A stretch of DNA of 11,319 nt from Bryobacterales bacterium (GTDB lineage Bacteria > Acidobacteriota > Terriglobia > Bryobacterales > Bryobacteraceae). The stretch is from contig PLGA01000108.1 in the NCBI GenBank assembly GCA_003139735.1, positions 6,130 to 17,448 of the forward strand, given 5' to 3'. The stretch's first letter is position 1. Each line of letters begins with the position of its first letter. Below, one piece after another: positions 5,405 through 11,319 of this stretch. A program made the translations under genes and the position numbers. The notes beneath the pieces were generated by a model. That model was given only the letters and a program-made list of their open reading frames with translations, searched no databases and was not told where the DNA came from.

Positions 5405-5910
5405 GCCGGGCTCCCGGAGGACGGGCGCAGGCCGCCGAGCAGCAGCTTACCGCCCTCGATCCTGGTTTCGAAACGATCGAGGCTGCGCGGCGCCGGTCCG
5501 GAGAGGACCTTGCCATCGAGCGAGAACACCGAGTTGTGGCAAGGGCAGACGAATTCGTCCTTGCTCTCCTCCCAATGGTAAGCGCACCCCAAATGGGTGC
5601 ATTGAGGGCCGAACGCGGTCACGCTCCGGTCGGGATTCTTCACCACCCAGGCCGTGCCCTTCTCGCTGACCACCTTCCACCCATCGACGCGGTTGCGCCG
5701 GAACACCATCTCCACGGGCTGATTGGGCGCGAGACTGGCCACGTCGCCGGCCTCCACCCATTGGCTGTTCTGGCGGGACTTGGGCGAAGAAAACAGGTAG
5801 ACCAGAGCGGGCGCGCTCAATGCCGCGCCGATGATTCCGCCGATGGCATAGATGGCGCCGATATAGAACCGGCGGCGCGTCGGTCCTTCCAGCTCAGGCG
5901 ATTGGGACAC
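5401..5910 (-). CDS. Rieske iron-sulfur protein of a bc/b6f-type complex
   Basis: It takes the first electron from quinol at the Qo site through a [2Fe-2S] cluster. The 169-residue product has both cluster boxes. CTHLGC supplies Cys104 and His106 plus disulfide Cys109. CPCHNSVF supplies Cys122 and His125 plus disulfide Cys124. A conserved SGPAPRSL stretch follows (137-144). The N-terminus has TRRRFYIGA (11-19) and a hydrophobic segment to about 40, a twin-arginine signal-anchor as expected for a Rieske protein exported folded. It is the first gene of the operon and overlaps the cytochrome b-cc gene by 4 nt. The start is GTG at 5910; the nearest purine-rich site, GAGGGG, is about 12 nt away, so the start is probable but not certain. 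The 111-bp gap upstream must hold the operon promoter, but I see no convincing hexamers there. Confidence 0.95.
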   Translation of the reverse strand: MSQSPELEGPTRRRFYIGAIYAIGGIIGAALSAPALVYLFSSPKSRQNSQWVEAGDVASLAPNQPVEMVFRRNRVDGWKVVSEKGTAWVVKNPDRSVTAFGPQCTHLGCAYHWEESKDEFVCPCHNSVFSLDGKVLSGPAPRSLDRFETRIEGGKLLLGGLRPSSGSPA

Positions 5911-6021
5911 AGTTCAGCGTAACCCCTCATGTTGCGTGCAGAAGCGCGTCGGGCCGAGCCGCGAACGTAAGAGAGCGGTAAATCTATAGAGTATGCAAAG
6001 CATCGAAAGGTTGCGGGAAAC

Positions 6022-6498
6022 CTATCGCAGTTCTTTGCTCGATGCCGTGGCCGGCTCCGCACCATCGTTGGCCCGGGTGACCATGGTCTGGTCCGAGAAG
6101 AAGGTGCGGTTGCCGGTGGTCCCGTATGTCTCGGGGTTGGCGTTTATGGTGTAGCCGCTTTGGTTGCCCGTGACGGTAAATTTGTACCCGCTTTTCACGC
6201 CGGCGGCAACGGTGGCATCGACCAGGTCCGCGGCGGCCGGGCTGGCGGCGCCGCTTTGGGGGGGGCCGAGCTCCGTCAAGGACGTCGCGAAACGGCCGTA
6301 TTGAGACTGATACTGGACCTGCACCTCGTGAATGGTCCTGATTTCCGAAATAGCCTGTGTCTCGTTCGCGAATTCCTTGGCCTTATTGAACTTGGGTACA
6401 GCCATCGTAATGATGATGAGAATGATCGATATCACGATCAGCAGTTCGATCAGGGAGAAGCCCCGCCGCGCGGTGGTTGCTGTTCTTCGGTGACGCAT
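6022..6498 (-). CDS. Type IV pilin-like / pseudopilin protein
   Basis: This is a structural subunit of a type IV pilus or type II secretion pseudopilus. The 158-residue precursor has a short basic leader (1-13) ending in Gly. Then come FSLIELLIVISIILIIITMA, the class III signal, cut by prepilin peptidase before Phe14 and with the conserved Glu at mature position 5, and a hydrophobic helix to about residue 33. The amphipathic helix continues with KFNKAKEFANETQAISEIRT and a GspG/PilA-like QYQSQYGRF. The C-terminal part is small and Gly/Ala/Thr-rich, with no calcium or disulfide motif that I can recognise. The ATG at 6498 has an AAAGGA site upstream. No pilus assembly genes are nearby, so it is a stand-alone pilin gene; I cannot tell pilus from secretion use. 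Confidence 0.9.
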   Translation of the reverse strand: MRHRRTATTARRGFSLIELLIVISIILIIITMAVPKFNKAKEFANETQAISEIRTIHEVQVQYQSQYGRFATSLTELGPPQSGAASPAAADLVDATVAAGVKSGYKFTVTGNQSGYTINANPETYGTTGNRTFFSDQTMVTRANDGAEPATASSKELR

Positions 6499-6608
6499 AC
6501 TGGTCCTTTGACGCTCTTATTGTATGACGCGGCAAGGCGGCCCGGCGTGCAGAGTGTTCGGGTATCATGAACATAGGGGGGTTGCCAGCTCCGCCACAAA
6601 GGACGCCC

Positions 6609-6818
6609 ATGAACATCGATCAACGTCTTGAAGCCCTCACGCAAACCGTCGAACTCCTTGCCGCCATGCAGGTGGACAACGAGAAGCGATGGGAGAAGCG
6701 CTGGGCGGAAATCTCCACGGCGCTCCAGCAGGACGGCGAACACATCCGCGCCCTGGTGCGCGTCGCCGAACTACACCACGAGCGATTATCCCGCCTCGAA
6801 GACCAGTCGCGGGGTTGA
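6609..6818 (+). CDS. Small coiled-coil protein of unknown function
   Basis: I do not recognise a named family. The 69-residue product is almost wholly helical and highly charged. Leu, Val and Ala recur at heptad-like spacing in MNIDQRLEALTQTVELLAAM and again in the last third (RALVRVAELHHERLSRLEDQ). Similar short helical proteins are, from memory, common as uncharacterised genes in acidobacteria. The ATG at 6609 was chosen over 6567 because AAAGGA lies 5 nt before it. The stop (6816-6818) falls inside a TTGACT that may be part of a promoter for the next operon. It could form homodimers or bind a larger partner; no function can be inferred. Confidence 0.6.
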   Translation: MNIDQRLEALTQTVELLAAMQVDNEKRWEKRWAEISTALQQDGEHIRALVRVAELHHERLSRLEDQSRG

Positions 6819-6841
6819 CTTTTCCGAGCCCGAAAATCCGA

Positions 6842-6847
6842 TATACT
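6842..6847 (+). promoter_or_regulatory. Upstream -10 candidate for the aminotransferase-pckA operon
   Basis: TATACT (6842-6847) matches the -10 consensus at five of six. The nearest strong -35, TTGACT (6815-6820), is 21 nt away, too far; TTTTCC (6820-6825) is at 16 nt but poor. The resulting leader of about 58 nt would include the AAGGA site before the aminotransferase. Confidence 0.35.
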
Positions 6848-6859
6848 GTTTCTAATCCC

Positions 6860-6889
6860 TTGAGCGGAACGCCCGGGGACCAGTATACT
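6860..6889 (+). promoter_or_regulatory. Downstream sigma-70 promoter candidate for the same operon
   Basis: TTGAGC (6860-6865), 18 nt, TATACT (6884-6889) gives four and five matches to consensus. Transcription would start near 6896, on top of the AAGGA at 6893-6897. Messages from this promoter would then lack most of the ribosome-binding site, which weakens the case or suggests leader choice by promoter. Confidence 0.4.
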
Positions 6890-6911
6890 CCGAAGGACGC
6901 GTGATTGGCCG

Positions 6912-8132
6912 ATGAGCTTAAGTCAACTGGCAAGATCCATTAACGAGTCGCCCACCTTGAAGCTGAACGAAACCGCCGCTTTGCTCAAAGATAAAGGCGA
7001 ACCCGTAATCCACCTGGGCGGGGGCGAGCCGAAGAGCAAGGCCCCCATCGACGCCATCGTGAGCTGCACGGCGCTGCTCCGTACCGGCGACGTGAAGTAT
7101 ACCCCCGCGGACGGCATTCCGGCGCTCAAGAAGGCCATTATCCGATACACCGAGGAGCATTACGACCGCCTGGTGCCGCCGGAGAACGTGATCGCATCGA
7201 GCGGCGCCAAGCAGTCCCTTATGGTGCTGCTGCACGCCATTCTCGATCCCCAGGAGGAAGTCGTCTATCCCGCGCCGTACTGGGTCAGCTACCCGGAGAT
7301 GGTGAAGATCGCCGGCGGCGCGCCGATCGCCGTGACCGCGGCCGACGGCGGTTTTCAGCCCACCGTGGATGAGATGGCGCAAGCCATGGGGCCGTATACC
7401 AAGGCCGTCATTCTCAATAGCCCCAACAATCCTTCCGGGGTGGTCTATTCGGACGAGTTCGTGGCCGGCGTGATGGAATTGTGCGAGCGGCGGAACCTGT
7501 ATCTGATCATGGACGACACTTACAACCGCCTGATTTTCGACGGCCGCACTCCCACCAATTGCTACCGCTTCAGCAAGGACCTGACCATCGACAGCTCCAA
7601 GCTGGTGGTGATCAATTGCGTGTCGAAGATGTATGCCATGACGGGCTTTCGCATCGGCTGGACGATCGGCGCCAAGGACTTGATTCGCGCCATGACCAAC
7701 ATCCAGTCGCAGGAGACTTCGGGGCCGGCCGCGCCTTCGCAGTGGGCTGCGGTGGGCGCGCTCACCGGTGTGCAATCGTCGATTGAAAGCCTGCGGCTCA
7801 CGCTCGAGAACAACCGCAACATCATGATGACCCGCCTTGAAGCGTTCAACGGCGTAAAAACCGTGAAGCCGGGCGGCACATTCTACTGTTTTCCGGACTT
7901 CAGCGCGTACGAAAAAGACTCGCAGAAACTGTCCCGTTTCCTGCTCGACAAAGTCCGCGTGGTCACCGTCCCCGGCAAGGAATTCGGCATGGATGGCCAC
8001 CTCCGGTTAAGCTACTGCGGGACGCCCAAGGAAGTCACCGAGGGCATCGAGCGCATCAAGTGGGCGCTCGACCCGACCGCGCCCAACGAGTTGTACCTGG
8101 GCAACCGCAAGATCGTGAGGGACTGGCAATGA
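6912..8132 (+). CDS. PLP-dependent aminotransferase, class I/II (probable aspartate aminotransferase)
   Basis: It transfers an amino group between an amino acid and a 2-oxoacid; aspartate with 2-oxoglutarate is the likely pair, giving oxaloacetate. The 406-residue product is a complete fold-type I aminotransferase. It has YTPADGIPALKKAI (63-76), SSGAKQSL (96-103), the NSPNNPSG motif (169-176) with Asn173, Asp201 and Tyr204 near the PLP, Schiff-base Lys239 in CVSKMYAMTGFRIGW (236-250), phosphate-side Arg247, and the carboxylate-binding Arg365 in HLRLSYCG (363-370). This is the Thermus AspC-like subgroup, but exact substrate cannot be read from sequence. The ATG at 6912 has AAGGA about 14 nt upstream, rather far. 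The stop overlaps the pckA start (ATGA), which supports oxaloacetate as the shared metabolite. Confidence 0.93.
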   Translation: MSLSQLARSINESPTLKLNETAALLKDKGEPVIHLGGGEPKSKAPIDAIVSCTALLRTGDVKYTPADGIPALKKAIIRYTEEHYDRLVPPENVIASSGAKQSLMVLLHAILDPQEEVVYPAPYWVSYPEMVKIAGGAPIAVTAADGGFQPTVDEMAQAMGPYTKAVILNSPNNPSGVVYSDEFVAGVMELCERRNLYLIMDDTYNRLIFDGRTPTNCYRFSKDLTIDSSKLVVINCVSKMYAMTGFRIGWTIGAKDLIRAMTNIQSQETSGPAAPSQWAAVGALTGVQSSIESLRLTLENNRNIMMTRLEAFNGVKTVKPGGTFYCFPDFSAYEKDSQKLSRFLLDKVRVVTVPGKEFGMDGHLRLSYCGTPKEVTEGIERIKWALDPTAPNELYLGNRKIVRDWQ

Positions 8133-9769
8133 ACCCGCTTCTGGATATCACCACGCCGGCGCAGGCCGAAGCCGGCAAGCTGGCCAGTGTTTACGGTCTG
8201 CAAAACCACGGCTTGACCAACCTGCACCGGGTCTACTGGAATTTGTCCAGCGCGTCGCTGTACGAAGAGATCGTCTTTCGGGGCGAGGGGCGCATTTCGC
8301 ACCTTGGCCCGATGGTGGTGAATACCGGGAAGCACACCGCGCGCTCCGCCGCCGACAAGTTCGTGGTCCGCGAGCAATCGACCGACGGCCACGTCTGGTG
8401 GGGCGATTACAACCGCCCGTTCAGCCCCGAAAAGTTTAGCGCGCTGCTGGCGCGCATGCAGGGATTTCTGCAAGGCCGCGACGTCTTCGTGCAGGACTGC
8501 TATGCCGGCGCCGACCCGGACTTCAGCATGCCCATCCGCATCATCACGGAAAAGGCCTGGCACAGCCTCTTCGCGCGCAACCTGTTCATGAAGATCCGCG
8601 GCACGGAGGAGTTGGCGCACCACGTGCCGGAGTTCACCGTGATTTGCGCGCCCTCGTTTCAGGGTTCCCCCATCATCGACGGTTCGCGCACCGAGACGTT
8701 CATCATCCTGAATTTCACGCAGCGCCTCGCCATCATCGGCGGCTCCAACTACGGCGGCGAGATCAAGAAGACCATCTTCACGGTGCTCAACTTCCTGCTG
8801 CCGCTCGATGGGGTGCTGACCATGCACTGCTCGGCCAACGTGGGGAACGATGGCGATGTGGCCCTCTTCTTCGGCCTTTCGGGCACCGGCAAGACCACCC
8901 TATCGGCCGACCCTTCGCGCCACCTGATCGGCGACGACGAGCATGGCTGGAGCGAAAACGGCGTCTTCAATATCGAGGATGGCTGCTACGCCAAGGCGAT
9001 TCGCCTATCGGCCGAGGCCGAGCCGCAGATTTACGCCTGTACGCGCCGCTTCGGCACGGTCATGGAAAACGTGCCGCTCGATCCGCAGACGCGACGGTTC
9101 GACCTGAACGATGACACGCTCACGGAAAACACGCGCTGCGCCTATCCGCTCGATTACATCGACAACCATTGGCCGTCGAAGATGGCCGGGCATCCGCGCA
9201 ACGTCATTTTCCTGACTTGCGACGCCAGCGGAGTGATGCCGCCCATCGCACGGCTGACGCCCGACCAGGCCATTTACCATTTCATCTCCGGCTACACCAG
9301 CAAGATCGCCGGAACCGAGATCGGCATGGGTACGGAGCCGGAAATCACCTTCAGCACGTGCTTCGGTGGTCCGTTCATGGTGCACCACCCCTATACCTAC
9401 GCCGGCATGCTGAAAGCGCGGCTATTGAAGACGGGCGCCACCTGCTGGCTGGTGAATACCGGCTGGACCGGCGGCCCGTTCGGAATCGGCAAGCGGATCA
9501 GCATCCGGCACACGCGCGCCCTGCTCGACGCGGCGCTCACGGGAAAGCTGGCCGGCGTAACCTACGAAGCCGACCCGGTCTTTGGCTTCGACGTTCCCAC
9601 GGAGTGCCCCGGCGTTCCGGCGCAGATTCTCAACCCGGCCAACACCTGGTCCAACCGTGAGGATTACGACCGCAAATACCGGTCCCTGGCGGCCCGCTTC
9701 ATCGAGAACTTCAAACTGATGGCCGACGGGTGTCCGGCGGAAGTGGTGAAATCGGGCCCGCGGCAATAG
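8129..9769 (+). CDS. pckA: Phosphoenolpyruvate carboxykinase (ATP)
   Basis: It converts oxaloacetate and ATP to PEP, CO2 and ADP, the first committed step of gluconeogenesis. The 546-residue product has the ATP-type landmarks: VNTGKHTARSAADKF (64-78) with substrate-binding Arg72, YGGEIKKT (208-215) with metal-binding Lys214, His233 in MHCSAN, the P-loop GLSGTGKTT (249-257), the kinase-2 LIGDDEHGW (266-274) with Asp270, and ENTRCAYPL (333-341) with Arg336. Length is normal for the family (about 540). The ATG at 8129 overlaps the aminotransferase stop as ATGA, and GAGGGA lies 6 nt before it, so coupled translation is expected. An in-frame extension upstream exists but lies wholly inside the aminotransferase gene. 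The stop TAG runs straight into a GTGGGG-headed hairpin. Confidence 0.97.
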   Translation: MNPLLDITTPAQAEAGKLASVYGLQNHGLTNLHRVYWNLSSASLYEEIVFRGEGRISHLGPMVVNTGKHTARSAADKFVVREQSTDGHVWWGDYNRPFSPEKFSALLARMQGFLQGRDVFVQDCYAGADPDFSMPIRIITEKAWHSLFARNLFMKIRGTEELAHHVPEFTVICAPSFQGSPIIDGSRTETFIILNFTQRLAIIGGSNYGGEIKKTIFTVLNFLLPLDGVLTMHCSANVGNDGDVALFFGLSGTGKTTLSADPSRHLIGDDEHGWSENGVFNIEDGCYAKAIRLSAEAEPQIYACTRRFGTVMENVPLDPQTRRFDLNDDTLTENTRCAYPLDYIDNHWPSKMAGHPRNVIFLTCDASGVMPPIARLTPDQAIYHFISGYTSKIAGTEIGMGTEPEITFSTCFGGPFMVHHPYTYAGMLKARLLKTGATCWLVNTGWTGGPFGIGKRISIRHTRALLDAALTGKLAGVTYEADPVFGFDVPTECPGVPAQILNPANTWSNREDYDRKYRSLAARFIENFKLMADGCPAEVVKSGPRQ

Positions 9770-9792
9770 TGGGGTCGGGCCTTTTGGCCCGC
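9769..9792 (+). repeat. Single GTGGGG-headed hairpin after pckA
   Basis: GTGGGG (9769-9774), beginning in the last base of the pckA stop, is followed by CGGGCC-TTTT-GGCCCG (6-bp stem, 9776-9791). It resembles the units of elements A and B but has GTGGGGT in place of GTGGGGC and stands alone. There is no T-run after it, so it is at best a weak terminator or 3' stabiliser. The rest of the gap to 10007 is GC-rich with no gene that I can support. Confidence 0.45.
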
Positions 9793-9986
9793 GATGACGC
9801 CTTCCGGCGACATCAGCCGGGCGAAGCCATGCCGGTCAGGCGCGCGACCCGTCGCAACCGCGACCACCCCGGAGCCTCGTTAGGGGCCTCCGCAGGGCAG
9901 GGGCGCCGGCGGTACGCGAGAACCGCGCAATCGACGCGGGAAGCAGCTTGCATCGCAAAGCCCAGCCGTCCGCTGCCGTGTGGGGA

Positions 9987-9992
9987 TAGAAT
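9987..9992 (+). promoter_or_regulatory. -10 candidate before the NYN gene
   Basis: TAGAAT (9987-9992) matches the -10 consensus at five of six, 15 nt before the ATG at 10008. No -35 lies at 16-18 nt; TTGCAT (9948-9953) is too far away. The GAGGAA ribosome-binding site lies after it and would be transcribed only if initiation were very close. Confidence 0.25.
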
Positions 9993-10007
9993 CGAATTGA
10001 GGAACCG

Positions 10008-10883
10008 ATGCATCTCGTGTTGTCCACCATCTGGTCCACAGCTGTTTCAGGAGTATCCTCGCTCTTCTTTGCGCAGGTCGTCCACAGCCCGCACGCCGGG
10101 ACGCCGGAGACCTCATACCTTTTCATCGACGGTGCCTACCTCCGCAGGCGCTACATGGATTGCATGAGGGAGCTTCTCGGCGTCGAAGGAGAGATCGATT
10201 TTATGCGTCTGAAAGGCGGCGCATCGAAGGCGTTTTACTACGATTGCCTTGACGATATCCGAAGGGACAAGGAAGGCGAAGCCGATTTCAGAAAAAGAGT
10301 GGAAGGCCAGGAAAGCTTTTTCAACGCGATAAATGCGCTACGCGGCTATCACGTCCGCTTGGGAACGCTCACCGGATCATACAAGAAAGTGCGTCAGAAG
10401 CAGGTTGACGTCCTGCTGGCGGTCGAAATGCTGACCCATGCCTTCCACAAGAACATGTCACAAGCGACGTTGATAGCCGGCGATCTCGATTTCAAGCCGA
10501 TAGTAGATAACCTGATCCAGCATGGCACATTTGTAACCGTGCTCTACGATCCCAGCTCTGCGGCAAGGGAGCTTTACTGGGCCGCGGACGCCGGGAAAGA
10601 GATTACTCTCCTGGACTTGTATAGCTGGAGCACTGATCGCTTCAGAAAGCGGAACCCTATACCGCAGGAGGCGAGTCCATCGCAGCCGCCGCTAGGGGCG
10701 CAGCGAATCCGGGATGGCCACTTCGAAGGCCAGAGCATATCTCTCTATCGATCCCCGGATTGCCACATCCTGCTTGCGGACACCGTTCGGTCCCTTTCCC
10801 GATTAACGGTTACGGGGAAGGATCCAGCCCTCTTGGAGCGGTACTTCGCTATGAGATACGGACCGATAGACTGGAGCAGCTAA
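10008..10883 (+). CDS. NYN-domain protein (PIN-like, LabA/DUF88 type)
   Basis: NYN domains are PIN-like folds that usually cut or process RNA. The domain spans about 36-205 of 291 residues. It starts TSYLFIDGAYLRRRY with Asp41, has KQVDVLLAVEMLTHAF with Asp134, and AGDLDFKPIVDNL with Asp159 and Asp161. These four acidic residues fit the metal-binding set of the fold. Residues 206-225 look like a linker, and 226-291 form an extra C-terminal part that I do not recognise. The first 35 residues (MHLVLSTIWSTAVSG...) do not look like the rest and are not typical of the family. Yet no later ATG, GTG or TTG precedes the domain, and GAGG lies 5 nt before this ATG. Codon use (AGA, AGG and ATA are frequent) and lower GC than the neighbours suggest acquisition by transfer. 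Confidence 0.82.
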   Translation: MHLVLSTIWSTAVSGVSSLFFAQVVHSPHAGTPETSYLFIDGAYLRRRYMDCMRELLGVEGEIDFMRLKGGASKAFYYDCLDDIRRDKEGEADFRKRVEGQESFFNAINALRGYHVRLGTLTGSYKKVRQKQVDVLLAVEMLTHAFHKNMSQATLIAGDLDFKPIVDNLIQHGTFVTVLYDPSSAARELYWAADAGKEITLLDLYSWSTDRFRKRNPIPQEASPSQPPLGAQRIRDGHFEGQSISLYRSPDCHILLADTVRSLSRLTVTGKDPALLERYFAMRYGPIDWSS

Positions 10884-10984
10884 TGGATGGCTGTAGCTTC
10901 CAGGCTGCACGTCCTCCTGCCCTCCCGGCCCGGTGCCCCCCGGGCTCCGCACTGCTGGCATTGAAGCCGCAGCGCCCGCCATCG

Positions 10985-11218
10985 ACCGTACCCTTTGAAA
11001 ATCAGCCAAGAAGCGTCTTCTGCGCCGTCGCCAGCGTCAACCAGCAGCGCGAACGCAGCCGCCGAATCCGGCATGGTCCGATGAACGCCGTTCATCAACA
11101 TCAACTCGCCTAAACCACGCCGCTCGAAGCGCCGGTCCGCGGCAAGCCGTCCAATAAGAACCGCTGGCAGGGTCGGATAGCCTGGCAACCGCTTCGTTTC
11201 ATCGGCTGGAAGGTCCAC
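10985..11218 (-). pseudogene. Remnant of a GNAT acetyltransferase (TacT-like toxin type)
   Basis: The minus-strand reading contains DLPADETKRLPGYPTLPAVL, then IGRLAADRRFERRGLGELML, which is the centre of the GNAT toxin family that acetylates charged tRNA: strand beta4 and the acetyl-CoA loop. The loop's usual Gln/Arg is Glu (ERRGLG). A weaker match continues as ALLVDAGDG to KGYG, where the family has a FY-x-x-YGF motif. About 80 N-terminal residues are missing: a stop lies five codons before the GTG at 11218, and a 12-nt tandem repeat lies nearby. The reading frame continues to 10880, but residues after KGYG do not resemble the family. Neither an N-terminal half nor a DUF1778-type antitoxin is visible before the window ends. 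The rest of 10884-11319 holds nothing I can support. Confidence 0.6.
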
Positions 11219-11244
11219 CAGCCCGCCCGGTCACCGAAACCTCG

Positions 11245-11268
11245 GGCCCGCCGGGGGGCCCGCCGGGG
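11245..11268. repeat. 12-nt tandem repeat, two copies
   Basis: GGCCCGCCGGGG occurs twice in direct tandem without mismatch. It lies just upstream of the surviving GNAT coding stretch, where the normal N-terminal half of such a gene should be. It may be a replication-slippage product in decaying sequence. Confidence 0.7.
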
Positions 11269-11319
11269 ACATCCATGATAAGGGTTTGTCAAGAGGAAAC
11301 AGAACTCTCCCTGCACTCG

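Noticed and set aside
4235..5581. 448-codon open frame on the plus strand opposite cytochrome b and the Rieske gene.
   Set aside because: Its translation is rich in His, Arg and Gln, as expected for the complement of membrane-protein codons. It has no domain, and both minus-strand genes are certain.
5983..5988. TATAGA on the minus strand as the -10 of the Rieske-cytochrome b operon.
   Set aside because: No -35 hexamer at 16-18 nt; TTTCGA is only 14 nt away. The signal is too weak to list as a promoter.
6918..8000. 360-codon minus-strand frame opposite the aminotransferase.
   Set aside because: Antisense shadow; no start context and no recognisable motif.
11110..11316. 68-codon minus-strand frame as the missing N-terminal half of the GNAT gene.
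   Set aside because: It overlaps the GNAT frame in another frame, and its residues (MQGEFCFLLTNPYHGCPRR...) do not resemble the N-terminal half of the family.

Overview
The window looks like chromosomal DNA from a GC-rich bacterium, most likely an acidobacterium of the Solibacter/Bryobacter type. That placement is an inference from protein character and from palindromic repeats between genes; no database search was possible. The left and middle parts are housekeeping and energy genes. The last 1.3 kb is more accessory in character.

Layout. 1-479 (minus): rplT (cut by the window edge) and rpmI, with their own TATAAT promoter. 549-1709 (minus): an IscS-type cysteine desulfurase. 1814-2137 (plus): a divergent ClpS-like adaptor. 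2149-2225: a palindromic element between convergent genes. 2247-2729 (minus): a small three-helix membrane protein. 2817-3646 (plus): an ECF sigma factor and its zinc-finger anti-sigma partner. 3652-3756: a second palindromic element, again between convergent genes. 3767-5910 (minus): a two-gene quinol oxidoreductase operon, made of a Rieske protein and a cytochrome b fused to two cytochrome c domains. 6022-6498 (minus): a type IV pilin-like protein. 6609-6818 (plus): a small coiled-coil protein. 6912-9769 (plus): an aminotransferase and ATP-type PEP carboxykinase, translationally coupled. 10008-10883 (plus): a NYN-domain protein with different base composition. 10985-11218 (minus): the decayed core of a GNAT acetyltransferase.

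How the parts work together. The sigma operon and the divergent membrane-protein gene share an 87-bp gap. A 14-nt palindrome there supplies a GAAAC -35 element in each direction, and each is followed after exactly 16 nt by CGGTCT. This reads as a symmetric two-way ECF promoter and would make the three genes one self-regulated envelope module. The Rieske and cytochrome b-cc genes appear to encode a compact bc/b6f-like complex with no separate cytochrome c1 or f. The aminotransferase can make oxaloacetate from aspartate and PEP carboxykinase turns it into PEP, so the pair forms a route from amino acids into gluconeogenesis.

The most distinctive non-coding signals are the two-way ECF promoter and a family of GTGGGGCAG-headed hairpins. 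The hairpins occur as inverted pairs and differ by compensating base changes.
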